DNA of 45,184 nucleotides from Pseudomonadota bacterium (GCA_018971485.1 JAGXAQ010000013.1:1-45184), one strand, 5' to 3'; counted from the first letter of the stretch, positions 20,162 through 28,507 are shown. Numbers and translations are program-made. Notes: generated from the sequence alone by a model not told the origin.

Positions 20162-21091
20162 GTGGAGAATCGTTCCTATGCCCTTTGGGTAGGTATGATT
20201 ACCCTATTACTGCTGGCTGCCTTGATCGGTTGGGCTATCTGGTTTGATCAGGGCCATGTTCAGGATCAGTCCATTTATCAGGTTGTGACCCGGAGCTCTG
20301 TATCGGGCCTGAACCGTCAGGCGCTAGTGCGGTATCGGGGGGTAGAGGTGGGGCATGTCCAGAGCATACGGTTTGCTCCTGATGGGAGAACTATCCTCAT
20401 TCGTATTGGTATCCGGCCAGATACACTGATTACTTCTACAACTTATGCCCGGCTGGAATATCAGGGGTTGACAGGTCTGGCTTACATTGAACTCAATGAT
20501 AAAGGGAAAAAACATGTCCAGGTCAAGACGAGCCTTTCCCATCCGGCACAAATTGTGATGCTGCCTTCACTGCTGCAGCAGGTAGGAGATACCGGACAGG
20601 CCTTGTTGGTCGATCTGGAGCAAATAGCCGATCAGATGAACCGGTTGCTTGATAGGCAGAATATCCGTCATTGGAGCCAGACACTCCAGAATTTGTCCCG
20701 GGCTACAAGGCAGCTTAATGAGCTTGAAGCTTCGATTGCACCTGTGGTATCCCGGTTACCCCAGACTTCGCAGCAGATGGAGCAGACCTTGCGGGATACG
20801 GATGAAACTGTCCGGCAACTTGGAAGGTTGAGCAAGGAGTTAGGGCCTAAGCTTCGGGTGCTTGATGAGGTGGGTAAGGCAGGTTCACAAGTGACGCAGG
20901 TGGCTCAGACTGTTCATGATACGACATTACCTGAGATTCAGGCCTTAATCATCAGGCTCAACCATAGTGCGATACGCCTGGATGATGCGCTTCGACAACA
21001 GCAACAGTATCCCCAGGAACTGCTTTGGGGGCGCCCTCCGGTCCCGCCAGGCCCAGGGGAACCCGGATTTCAGGTAAAGGAAAAAGAGTGA
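20162..21091 (+). CDS. mlaD: MlaD/MCE-domain periplasmic lipid-binding protein
   Basis: A 309-residue MCE protein with one N-terminal membrane helix (about 8-28, ALWVGMITLLLLAALIGWAI). An MCE domain follows (about 38-115) carrying the conserved SVSGLNRQALVRYRGVEVG and LIRIGI blocks and a LEYQGLTGLAYIEL segment. The C-terminal 150 residues are helical and probably form the coiled-coil barrel or needle seen in longer MCE proteins, so it is longer than the 180-residue E. coli MlaD. The start is a GTG directly abutting the mlaF stop. It overlaps the downstream lipoprotein gene by four bases. Confidence 0.93.
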   Translation: MENRSYALWVGMITLLLLAALIGWAIWFDQGHVQDQSIYQVVTRSSVSGLNRQALVRYRGVEVGHVQSIRFAPDGRTILIRIGIRPDTLITSTTYARLEYQGLTGLAYIELNDKGKKHVQVKTSLSHPAQIVMLPSLLQQVGDTGQALLVDLEQIADQMNRLLDRQNIRHWSQTLQNLSRATRQLNELEASIAPVVSRLPQTSQQMEQTLRDTDETVRQLGRLSKELGPKLRVLDEVGKAGSQVTQVAQTVHDTTLPEIQALIIRLNHSAIRLDDALRQQQQYPQELLWGRPPVPPGPGEPGFQVKEKE

Positions 21092-21753
21092 AGATGAGAT
21101 GGCTGGTTTGTTTTTTTTCTATTCTGCTTCTAGCTGGTTGTCAGGTTCTGCCTGCCCAGAAGCCTGCCCGAAAAAATTATGATCTGGGGCTTATGCCTAT
21201 TTTGAACCAGGGATCTTTTACTGGGACTGGCTTATCTGCCGTTGATGTATCCGAGATAAAGGCACCAGGATGGCTGCAGACTACTGATATGTATTACAGG
21301 CTGAGTTATGCTGATGCCGCCCGGATTCGCTGGTATGCGCTAAGTCGCTGGATACGCCCACCAGCACAACTGTTAGGTCCTGTGGTACAGAAAGCGTTTG
21401 CCCGCCACGCTCTGCTTGTCACGAATGGGCAGGCTCAGCAGGTTCGCTGGAAACTGTCGCTTCGACTGAATGATTTTGAACAGGTGTTTGTTTCTCCAGG
21501 CCAGAGTTATGCCCGTGTGGTGCTTACGGCAAGCCTTGTTCAGTTACCCTATCGTCATTTTTATGCTCAAAGGCAGTTTTCCATAGAGGTTCCAGCTAAA
21601 CGTAATACGGCTCAGGGAGGAGTGGCCGCATTTTCAGATGCCTGTGTTCATCTTTCGGCTGAACTGGCAGGCTGGGTCATGCAGCATATTCAAGAAGCAC
21701 CCTCTATCCCACCAGGTAAAACCAATAGTGTGACAAGCCTGGGAGCCAAATGA
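21088..21753 (+). CDS. ABC-type transport auxiliary lipoprotein (PqiC/ABC_trans_aux-like)
   Basis: A lipoprotein of about 221 residues. The signal peptide WLVCFFSILLLAGCQVLP ends in a LAGC lipobox, predicting lipidation and probably outer-membrane sorting. The mature part matches the auxiliary lipoprotein family of MCE systems in overall form: YDLG near the start, a YRLSYADAARIRWYALSRW segment, and a C-terminal region ending in helices. I start at the GTG in the GTGA overlap with mlaD, six bases after AAGGA. ATG 21094 is an alternative, and the frame is open further upstream. It likely completes the transenvelope path in place of MlaC/MlaA. Family assignment rests on context plus general form. 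Confidence 0.82.
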   Translation: MKMRWLVCFFSILLLAGCQVLPAQKPARKNYDLGLMPILNQGSFTGTGLSAVDVSEIKAPGWLQTTDMYYRLSYADAARIRWYALSRWIRPPAQLLGPVVQKAFARHALLVTNGQAQQVRWKLSLRLNDFEQVFVSPGQSYARVVLTASLVQLPYRHFYAQRQFSIEVPAKRNTAQGGVAAFSDACVHLSAELAGWVMQHIQEAPSIPPGKTNSVTSLGAK

Positions 21754-21807
21754 AATAATGGGGTGGGGACATGGGGGTGTCTGAAAGGTTTGTGTGCTGT
21801 TTTACGG

Positions 21808-22164
21808 TTAATACATGAAAGGGATGTGAGGTGCAACCTGCCAGCCTTGCTTAATAGCCTGTTTTTTGCACATGAATGATCCATTCCGCTTGTGTGTGTA
21901 TCCTCGGCTTCCTTCATAATAAAACTGATGCGTGTAAGTATTAGCCCATACTACTATATCTTTCGGGCAGCTTGATTGAGCAGCATGTCTGCTGCTGAAA
22001 TGTGTGGGCAGTCTTGATGCAAGACAGTCTGCAATTGATTCGATGAGGAGCAGGCCCAGAACAAGGATCTTGATGATATTCCTTTTTCCGTTAATGTTCG
22101 TAATGGTATCCTCTAAGATGGTTCTGGTTGATATGAGTATCAACCTGTTTATTGCCTGGTGCAA
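21808..22164 (-). CDS. Small exported protein with VVW...FMC motif
   Basis: A small protein whose C-terminal half, CPKDIVVWANTYTHQFYY then EGSRGYTHKRNGSFMCKKQA, resembles short exported proteins with a VVWVNT...YH..G..YG.TK.G.YM(C/S)...A...G pattern, whose function is unknown to me. An N-terminal hydrophobic stretch (IIKILVLGLLLIESIADC) could be a signal peptide. Start choice is uncertain: TTG 22164 has AAAGGG upstream but leaves an odd 27-residue lead-in. A rarer ATT start after AGAGGA would begin just before the signal. It faces the Mla operon tail. Confidence 0.5.
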   Translation of the reverse strand: MHQAINRLILISTRTILEDTITNINGKRNIIKILVLGLLLIESIADCLASRLPTHFSSRHAAQSSCPKDIVVWANTYTHQFYYEGSRGYTHKRNGSFMCKKQAIKQGWQVAPHIPFMY

Positions 22165-22324
22165 TAGGCATACCCTTTAATAAGGCCCTGTTCCGGCAGG
22201 ATATAAAAGGAAGGGACTGCTGTTTTCGAAGTATCTGGTTTTAAGTCTTTAAGGGAACTTGTTTTCGGAAAACAGGTCATATGCGTTGTTAAGGACTAAC
22301 TGTTTAATGAATGGAGGAAAAGTG

Positions 22325-22723
22325 ATGGATTATCAGGTGGCAGAACAACAAATGACACAGATTACCCAGCAGTCCCAGGAGCTGCTGCAGAGCATGCAAA
22401 CCCTGGCCCTGAAGTTTAAGACAACTGCAAAGGATGAAGCGACTGCCCGTGAACTGGCAATGGATTTAAGGGAGATTGCCCTGAAAGAACAAAGTAATAC
22501 CCAGGCTTCTGGCCTGCTAATGCAGCAGATGGCCCAATATATTCATCAGCTGGAGATGCAGCTCCAGACACACCCTCAACCAACAATGCAGCCTATGGGA
22601 TGGTCTCAGGGGCTCACAGGCGGGGGCGGAGGGTTTTTCAGTAATATCATGACGGGACTCGGTCTGGGTGCCGGTATGGGTATTGGTGAGGATATTGCCA
22701 ACGATATTTTCAATTCATTCTGA
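22325..22723 (+). CDS. Hypothetical protein: coiled coil plus Gly-rich tail (132 aa)
   Basis: Not recognised. From ATG 22325 (ATGGAGGAAA six bases before) the protein is a Gln/Met-rich amphipathic helix of about 90 residues (QQMTQITQQSQELLQSMQT), probably a coiled coil. It ends in a Gly-rich hydrophobic segment (GGGGGFFSNIMTGLGLGAGM) and EDIANDIFNSF. The open frame extends 22 codons upstream but lacks a ribosome site there. The Gly-zipper-like tail may insert into or lie on a membrane. No operon partner is obvious. Confidence 0.65.
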   Translation: MDYQVAEQQMTQITQQSQELLQSMQTLALKFKTTAKDEATARELAMDLREIALKEQSNTQASGLLMQQMAQYIHQLEMQLQTHPQPTMQPMGWSQGLTGGGGGFFSNIMTGLGLGAGMGIGEDIANDIFNSF

Positions 22724-23001
22724 TTCGCTGTATGGTCCCATGTCGATAAATAATCTGGTTATGGCACTGTAAAGCAAGTGCTGGGCGGCCTTTCCTCTTC
22801 GCTAAAGGAGCGAATGCTGTGCCAGGCTTGTGCGGTATGCGGGGATGGGGTTCCCCTTGTAATGGGGTCCCTTTTCTCATGTATGTTGTTGTGCTGGCAG
22901 CTTTTTTTGCCATTTGTCGGGTATTGCATCAATTACAGTTGATTTGCCCTTTTTAAAGGGTATTGGCCCGGGGTTTAGGTTTGTAGAAAACCGCCAGGAA
23001 T

Positions 23002-23244
23002 CTATGCGGTGGTATTGACCCGGGTTCCAACAGTCTGGCCATTACTGTTGACGGTTGGGTTGATTTGCAGGAGGGTAGTCTGGGGTGCAACTGCCTTTTT
23101 GTCATCTGTATCATGGTCATTCTCGGCATCATGATTTTCATGCACTTTTGCGCCGGACTGGGGATGTTTTGAGGTTGGGTGCTGCGTTGCAGGTTGAGCT
23201 GTATTAAGACCTGCAATGGGTGCGGATGTGGCTGAAACTTGCAT
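23002..23244 (-). CDS. Small acidic hypothetical protein with conserved-looking C-terminus (80 aa)
   Basis: Not assigned. From ATG 23244 (AGGGA nine bases upstream) the protein opens with MQVSATSAPIAGLNTAQ, continues with a His/Asp/Lys-rich linker (VHENHDAENDHDTDDKKA) and closes with PTVNSNGQTVGTRVNTTA. The two ends look like small proteobacterial proteins with a PTVNxxGQxxGTxxN tail, which I recall only loosely and whose function is unknown. There is no signal peptide. The His/Asp linker could bind metal, but that is a guess. A palindrome lies about 55 bases upstream. Confidence 0.5.
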   Translation of the reverse strand: MQVSATSAPIAGLNTAQPATQHPTSKHPQSGAKVHENHDAENDHDTDDKKAVAPQTTLLQINPTVNSNGQTVGTRVNTTA

Positions 23245-23689
23245 AATCTTCATTCCCTGTAGTAAGACCCTCAGTGGTATTCTTGCAGCAACCGACTGAT
23301 TAGTCAAACTAATACTGTTTTTTTGTTTATGTGCCGGATAGTGTTCCTATGCAGCCTTTATTGGATGGGTCAGACCTTAATGAGATTGTGAAGCAGATTA
23401 TTGCCTGTTGTGCATTTCATTGGCTGATTTTTGCTGGGTAGGGCTGTGTCTGCTCCAGATTTATCTACTTTTTGAATCGGGATGATTTTTCAGCCTAGAA
23501 GATGATCCAAGATGGAACTAACAACATGCATTATGCACTTTTTATGTGACTCATCTATTGATCCCGGTGTAGTAATTCGAAGGTAGGTATTGTTCTATTA
23601 AATTGAAATATAATAGGTATTACAGTTTTTTGTTTGTCTGGCATGAGGATTGCTTATATTCAAGTGCAACCACCTTGAAGGAGATAGCA
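23245..23689. other. Non-coding stretch with a 15-bp palindrome
   Basis: No gene seen. At 23299-23313 there is a perfect inverted repeat, ATTAGT-CAA-ACTAAT. On the minus strand it contains TTGACT, a possible -35 element for the 80-aa gene, so it could be an operator. Candidate -10 sequences for the 38-aa plus-strand gene are TATAAT at 23609-23614 and TATATT near 23657. Confidence 0.35.
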
Positions 23690-23806
23690 ATGATTGAATG
23701 GTTCTGTTTGGCAGTATTGATAGCACAGATTGTTGGACTGGGACTGTTTGGGGAAAAGCTGTTTTCTCACTCCATGCTGGATGAATTGACAGCAGGTTTA
23801 GGTTAG
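23690..23806 (+). CDS. 38-aa single-pass membrane microprotein
   Basis: A 38-residue product, MIEWFCLAVLIAQIVGLGLF then GEKLFSHSMLDELTAGLG. Residues 3-20 form one membrane helix and the tail is polar. The ATG is preceded by AAGGAG at ideal spacing, and the gene is followed 66 bases later by a perfect intrinsic terminator. The frame is open for 29 more codons upstream, but that part reads unlike protein. The signals make a real small membrane protein likely. Function is unknown. Confidence 0.55.
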   Translation: MIEWFCLAVLIAQIVGLGLFGEKLFSHSMLDELTAGLG

Positions 23807-23871
23807 GCAGTCCTGTTTCTTGAAATTCCCATGTTGTGTCGTGTGTTTTGTTATGTGCTCCATCCGCTTTG

Positions 23872-23895
23872 GCCACCTTCGGGTGGCTTTTTTTA
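23872..23895 (+). terminator. Intrinsic terminator
   Basis: GCCACC (23872-23877), a TTCG tetraloop and GGTGGC (23882-23887) are followed by seven T. This is a textbook rho-independent terminator for the 38-aa gene. Confidence 0.9.
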
Positions 23896-24254
23896 TTCTT
23901 TTTTTATCATGAAACCTCGGGGGTTAATTTTTTTCCTGGAAAATAAAGGCGTTTGAAGATCTTGTCAACTAAATGGGTTATGATGTATTTTTATACAAAA
24001 TGAGTTGTAGCGGTAAAGAGCAGCTTGTTGTATTGTTCAGCATGGTTTTCATGTTTTGATCAAAGTTTTGATCAAATCATAGGGATGCGGTGTTGTTATG
24101 TGATCGCGAAGATTTGCAGTACAGGTAACATTCTGGAACCCGGGTTGAGCAAGTTTGTTTTCCGGCCAGGAGTGATTTCTGGCTTAAAACATAAGAGACA
24201 CAGGATGTATTTGTGGCTGAAATGATGATTCAGTTCAGCTGATTTTTTTATTTC
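23896..24254. other. Non-coding stretch upstream of the M23 peptidase gene
   Basis: Apart from the tandem repeat listed separately, no gene is supported. A 66-codon frame at 24025-24225 has no ribosome site and no protein-like composition. Confidence 0.3.
24053..24076 (+). repeat. Two perfect tandem 12-bp units, each holding a TTTGATCAAA palindrome
   Basis: GTTTTGATCAAA occurs twice head to tail. Each copy holds the palindrome TTTGATCAAA, with centres exactly 12 bases apart. It lies about 180 bases upstream of the M23 peptidase start. It looks like a double operator, but it is not a standard FNR box because the half-site spacing differs. The regulator is unknown. Confidence 0.55.
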
Positions 24255-25334
24255 ATGTTTTGGATAATGCGTTTGATTTTGATAAAAAAAAATGTAGCCC
24301 GGGTTACCCGTATCTCTTTTTTACCTTTGCTGGGCTTCCTGATTGTGATAACCGGGGTAATGCTTTCAATAAACCGGCAGGAGGTGATCTGGCCCTCCCG
24401 TTCCTTGACTGAAAACACATCCCCGTCATCGGATTTGGCAAGTGAACAGGATGTAACCCACGCCGTTACCTCCCAGGTCAAAACATCATCAAGACCTCCT
24501 TTGCAGGCAACGGCCCATTTTCAGGCAGATCTGGATGGACGGCAAAGCAGCGTGCATTCCTATACGCTGGCAAGGGGACGAATCAGGCATGCTTTTTCGC
24601 TAGCGGCACAACGCTTGGGTGTACCATATACTGTTGTGACACAATTTGTTCAAGCCATGGCTTCCCAAGTGAATTTCAAGAAAAAAATCTGGCCAGGAGA
24701 TCGGTTCTGGTTGATTTATCATCATCCAGCGACTCCAGGGTCGTCAGATAATCGTCTGGTTGCTGCGAAGTTCTGTCACCTGGATTTGTGCCATACGGCG
24801 TATTGGTATCGGGTAAGCCGTGCGGTCAAGGGGTATTTCAGTGCCAGGGGGAAAAGCCTGAAACGGTCTTTTTTGCGCACACCTATAGCTGATGCGCGTA
24901 TTTCATCTCCTTTTTCCTTGTCACGCTTTGATCCGGTTCTCAAGAAATGGCTTCCCCATGATGGGGTTGATTTTGCGGCTCCGGTAGGTACCCCCATTCA
25001 TGCCACAGCAAATGGCTGGGTTAAGTTCATAGGCTGGCTCCGGGGTTATGGTAAAGTGGTCATTCTGCAGAATGGTCGAATTTATTCAACCCTTTATGCC
25101 CATATGAGTCGTTTTGCTCATCTGCACGTAGGCAGTAAGATTAAGCAGGGTAAGGTGATTGGATATGTAGGAATGACCGGTTGGACAACGGGGCCTCATG
25201 TACATTATGAGTTGCGGGTTAAAAATATTCCTGAAAATCCAATGACGATAAAATTACCTGCCTTGGTTGTGTTGCACGGCAAGAATAAATCAAGGTTTAA
25301 TGAATTAAAACAGACCTTGTCAGCTTATATGTGA
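24255..25334 (+). CDS. M23 family (LytM-domain) metallopeptidase, membrane-anchored
   Basis: A 359-residue cell-wall peptidase-like protein. One N-terminal membrane helix (about 22-39, FLPLLGFLIVITGVML) places the rest in the periplasm. Residues 100-205 form an OapA/LysM-like N domain (LAAQRLGVPYTVVTQFVQAM, IWPGDRFWLIY). Residues about 215-335 are the LytM domain. The zinc and catalytic residues are all present: His235 and Asp239 in HDGVDFAAP, His315 and His317 in GPHVHYEL. It should be an active DD- or LD-endopeptidase of peptidoglycan. ATG 24255 lacks a clear ribosome site, and ATG 24267 is an alternative. Confidence 0.9.
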   Translation: MFWIMRLILIKKNVARVTRISFLPLLGFLIVITGVMLSINRQEVIWPSRSLTENTSPSSDLASEQDVTHAVTSQVKTSSRPPLQATAHFQADLDGRQSSVHSYTLARGRIRHAFSLAAQRLGVPYTVVTQFVQAMASQVNFKKKIWPGDRFWLIYHHPATPGSSDNRLVAAKFCHLDLCHTAYWYRVSRAVKGYFSARGKSLKRSFLRTPIADARISSPFSLSRFDPVLKKWLPHDGVDFAAPVGTPIHATANGWVKFIGWLRGYGKVVILQNGRIYSTLYAHMSRFAHLHVGSKIKQGKVIGYVGMTGWTTGPHVHYELRVKNIPENPMTIKLPALVVLHGKNKSRFNELKQTLSAYM

Positions 25335-25450
25335 ATCCTGCTTTGCCATGAAGTCTGTTTTTTTTTATGCCGGTACTGATATGGGCAAGTATGCGGCATG
25401 AGTCGGTCCTGTAGTTTTCCCGGCTGGTTACAGGGTGATTAAGGATAGTC

Positions 25451-26011
25451 ATGAATGGTTATCGAATTTATCTTGATCATTCGCCTCAATGGTGGATAGA
25501 GCATTTTTTGCTGACTGTGCTGGTTCTGGTTGGTTTTGCAGTTTTATACCGCCTTCTGAGCCGTACGTTTTTTGTCATGGCGAGCCTTGTTCATGCCCAT
25601 CGTCCTGTTTCAACGCGATATCAGAAAATTCTTCTGAATGTACTCAGATGGCTATTCTGGGTAGTGGGCTGCATCCTCATTCTGCACGTCTGGGGAGTGA
25701 ATGTGAATGCCTTATGGACGACCCTTGTGAGTGTTCTAGCGCTGATTGGGGTGGGATTGCTTGCAGTATGGACCATGGTGAGCAATATTACGGCCCGTTT
25801 TTTTATTTGGTTCTGGCGGCCCCTGCGCTTAGGTCAGCGGGTGGAGGTTTTTCCTGAAGCAGTTCAAGGGATAGTTGTTGAGGAAAACCTGATGTTTACG
25901 GAACTGCGTGAGGATGATGGAAACATCATTGTTATTCCCAACAACCTTTTCTTTCAAAGGGTAATCCGGCGTAGTTCTGAAAAAGAAGCCGGTCCATCCG
26001 CAAAAAAATAG
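25451..26011 (+). CDS. Short MscS-family mechanosensitive channel-like protein
   Basis: A 186-residue protein with three hydrophobic helices (about 16-37, 63-80 and 88-110). They are followed by the MscS beta domain core (WRPLRLGQRVEVFPEAVQG, VVEENLMFTELREDDGNII, VIPNNLFFQR). The PN motif ending the beta domain is present. It lacks the roughly 90-residue C-terminal alpha/beta vestibule domain of E. coli MscS (286 residues), ending soon after PNNLFF. The last helix resembles TM3 with small residues (SVLALIGVGLLAVWTMVSN). It may relieve osmotic stress or serve as a minimal channel. A GGATA precedes the ATG. Confidence 0.85.
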   Translation: MNGYRIYLDHSPQWWIEHFLLTVLVLVGFAVLYRLLSRTFFVMASLVHAHRPVSTRYQKILLNVLRWLFWVVGCILILHVWGVNVNALWTTLVSVLALIGVGLLAVWTMVSNITARFFIWFWRPLRLGQRVEVFPEAVQGIVVEENLMFTELREDDGNIIVIPNNLFFQRVIRRSSEKEAGPSAKK

Positions 26012-26062
26012 GAATTCTAGTCCTAAGCAGCATTCCGTGATGATGATTGACTGCTGAAAATG

Positions 26063-27127
26063 TTATTCAGAAAGCTCTGTTCCGGTTTCTTCTGATGACC
26101 CCATTCTGTCAGGTCTCGATTTAGGGAGTTCCCCGATAATGGCTGCAGCCAGACTGATAGCCATTGGCCCGATAATCATGCCAATCAATCCGAATACCTT
26201 GACTCCCCCGAGTATGCTGAATAAGACCAGGATAAACGGTACTTTGTTTTTTGCTCCAACAAATAACGGGCGTAATAAAAGATCGGCCAGTCCAATAATG
26301 GTAAATCCCCAGATTGCTACAATAAGGGCATGAATCCAGCTGCCTGTGAGTACAAGCCATGCCGAAGCTGCAAGAATGATAATGGCAGCGCCAAACGGGA
26401 TAGGAGCGAGGAATACGGTAGCCAGGGCCCAGATGGACCATAGGGGCATGCCAGCGACTGCATAGGCAACTCCAATCAGAAGACCCTCAATGACCCCTAC
26501 TCCAATGAGCCCGACCATGACTGCATAGGCAGACTGCCTGGCATGCTCAATAAACTGGGGCCCCTTGTTTCCCCACATCCGGATGGATAGCGCATGAAGT
26601 TTTTGGGCGATTGTGTCGCCTGCAAAGCCAATCGAAAGCACGGTCATTACAGCAAATACGGAATGAAGGACATAGATCCAGATACGCCAGACCCAGCCAA
26701 CCACCAGGTTCGAGTGCCCCCCCAGAAACTGTAGCAAGGCCTTGGCAGTCAGTGGAGAGAGTTGTTGGGCTATCCAATCACCTATTATAGGAATTTTCAT
26801 TAGCTGGGGTGGAGGTTTGAGAATTGGAATTTCTGCTCGCCATTGAGCAAGAAGTGGAGCGATTCTTTCTCCGGCTGGTTCCAGGATAAGCCAAAGCGGG
26901 ATAACAATGATAATGAGCCAGAACAATGCATGCAGGCTGGCTCCAGCCCAGCGGGGAAGGTTGAAGCGCCGCTCCAGCCATAGTTGCGGTCCCCAGCCTA
27001 TGACTGCCAGCATAGCGCCCATTAGCAGGGAGGGGAGGAAAGGGCTCAGGGAGTAGGCGGCAATGGCCAGGATAAAGAAAGAGACAAAGAGGGCAATACG
27101 CTGCATGCTGGTTTTGGTCATTGGCAT
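26063..27127 (-). CDS. AI-2E family (YdiK/PerM-like) transporter
   Basis: A 354-residue polytopic inner-membrane protein of the AI-2 exporter (AI-2E) family. It has two to three N-terminal helices, a large central loop (residues about 80-150), then five helices. The conserved GVIEGLLIGVAYAVAGMPLWSIWALATVFLAPIPFGA region and a C-terminal LLRPLFVGAKNKVPFILVLFSILGGVKVFGLIGMIIGPM block are diagnostic. Family roles range from autoinducer-2 export to Na+/H+ antiport, and most members are uncharacterised. No clear ribosome site precedes the ATG. It is convergent with the MscS-like gene. Confidence 0.9.
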   Translation of the reverse strand: MPMTKTSMQRIALFVSFFILAIAAYSLSPFLPSLLMGAMLAVIGWGPQLWLERRFNLPRWAGASLHALFWLIIIVIPLWLILEPAGERIAPLLAQWRAEIPILKPPPQLMKIPIIGDWIAQQLSPLTAKALLQFLGGHSNLVVGWVWRIWIYVLHSVFAVMTVLSIGFAGDTIAQKLHALSIRMWGNKGPQFIEHARQSAYAVMVGLIGVGVIEGLLIGVAYAVAGMPLWSIWALATVFLAPIPFGAAIIILAASAWLVLTGSWIHALIVAIWGFTIIGLADLLLRPLFVGAKNKVPFILVLFSILGGVKVFGLIGMIIGPMAISLAAAIIGELPKSRPDRMGSSEETGTELSE

Positions 27128-27376
27128 GGACGGGTTCCATGGGATATTGGATTAAAAGGGGCCATATGTCACTCTCCCTGTTGATGTTACTGTTTATTAT
27201 AGGGGCAAATCCTGTCAGGAGTTGCTGAGTTTAGCAAATAATTTCCTTGGTGGGATATTAAGTCATAACTATATGATTTCGTCATGGCCCTGCCTGCTTT
27301 TAATGGTCTTGGTTCTGAAATTGGTGTAGTTTAGGATCATGAGGGTTAACAGTTCTGTTCATCCAGTCGAGGAGGT

Positions 27377-27667
27377 ATGATGAAGCCATGGATCGCCGGT
27401 TTTCTTGGTCTGCTACTGCTGATGCCTGTTTTAGCGAAGGCTGGAAGCCTCTCTGGTTATGATATGAGCCAGCGTCAAAAAGACAGGAACGCTGATGCAC
27501 AGATTCAAGAACGTACTACGCTTTATGATTCAGGTCCGAAAACAGAGCAATCTGGCATGCAGGCTATGCAAGGTACGATGGGTGGCATGCAGGGTTTGAG
27601 TAATGAGGAGGCAGCCAAGGTCAGGCGCTGGCAAATGAACACCATGCAGTCATCCCAAACGAAATAA
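27377..27667 (+). CDS. Small exported hypothetical protein (96 aa)
   Basis: Not recognised. It has a very strong ribosome site (GAGGAGGT) and a clean signal peptide, MMKPWIAGFLGLLLLMPVLA followed by KAG, with cleavage likely near AKA-GS. The mature part is about 72 polar residues (MSQRQKDRNADAQIQERTT) with a Met/Gly/Gln repeat zone (MQAMQGTMGGMQG). It is probably periplasmic and unstructured or helical. A possible promoter (TTGGTG, 17 bases, TATATG) lies around 27248-27276. Confidence 0.7.
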   Translation: MMKPWIAGFLGLLLLMPVLAKAGSLSGYDMSQRQKDRNADAQIQERTTLYDSGPKTEQSGMQAMQGTMGGMQGLSNEEAAKVRRWQMNTMQSSQTK

Positions 27668-27742
27668 GGGCGATGTCTTGTGGTCTGAAGCGGAGATGGA
27701 GCCTGGTTGCATAGTAAAGGAGCATCTTTGGGATGCTGTTTC

Positions 27743-28414
27743 ATGTTCGTAGGGAGCAGACTGCCATCTTGTAAATGCCTTAATCTGTTTTCAGAAGTAT
27801 TCCCTACTGGTTCTGGTCATACCTCGAGGTGGTGTACCGATGGCGCTGGTATTGGCCCAGGCTTTGCGAGGTCAAGTGGATGTGGTGCTGGTGCGTAAAC
27901 TATCTGCTCCCTCTCTAGTAGCGAATATGCGTGGGAGCAACAGATGAGTCCGGCTGGGTGTACTGGAACGATGTTTTTGCGAGCCTGATTTGAATGAATC
28001 GGTTTATGCGCAGGGCGAGAGAGCAAGACAGCCAGGGTTAATCCGTGAACAACATCAAACTTGCACGCCCGGGCACGGCCCTGCGGATGTATCCGGTCGT
28101 TATGTCCTTATGGTTTCGGTGGTCTGGCTACTGGCTCGACCATGATGGCAGCTTTGCATGCTGTCAGGCTTAAAGGGCCCGGTTGACTGGTCTATGCTGT
28201 ACCTGCAGCGTCCAGGCAGATATTAATGAAGGTCAAAATAGGCGCGGATGAAGTGGTGTGTCTTCATTGTCCAAAAACCTTTTATTCGGCAGGCTGGTTC
28301 TATCGGATATTTTCTTCTGTAAGTGATAAAGGGGTTATCCAGGATCTGAAGAATATAGCGTTTTTTCATCAGGATGGAAGGAGCCCTCATGGTCTGGATG
28401 TGTGCGAGATTTAA
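27743..28414 (+). pseudogene. Decayed COG1926-type phosphoribosyltransferase
   Basis: Pieces of one protein are scattered over several frames. LVLVIPRGGVPMALVLAQAL then RGQVDVVLVRKLSAPS is the N-terminal phosphoribosyltransferase fold. CEPDLNESVYAQGERARQPG and DVSGRYVLMV are middle segments. GLATGSTMMAALHAVRLKGPG is the PRPP loop, with the preceding acidic pair lost. DEVVCLHCPKTFYSAGWFYR then IFSSVSDKGVIQDLKN is the conserved C-terminus. At least three frameshifts and several stops interrupt it, so it is inactive. The ATG at 27743 (MFVGSRL) fits the original start. Ordinary base composition suggests recent decay of a resident gene. Confidence 0.8.
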
Positions 28415-28507
28415 GGATGAAATTTTATTAAAGTGGCCTGCTTTTTTTTGAACTGGTTTTCGAGAGCAGGCCAGATAGAAAATATTGAAACAAGGGAGTA
28501 GTGCACC

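Noticed and set aside
22780-22880. G/C-rich inverted segments around GGGGTTCCCC as a possible terminator or second CRISPR repeat
   Set aside because: Arms are too short or the loop too tight, the T tract is poor, and it does not match the 29-base repeat beyond GCGGGGAT.
24025-24225. 66-codon plus-strand frame
   Set aside because: No ribosome site, not protein-like, and it contains the tandem operator-like repeat.
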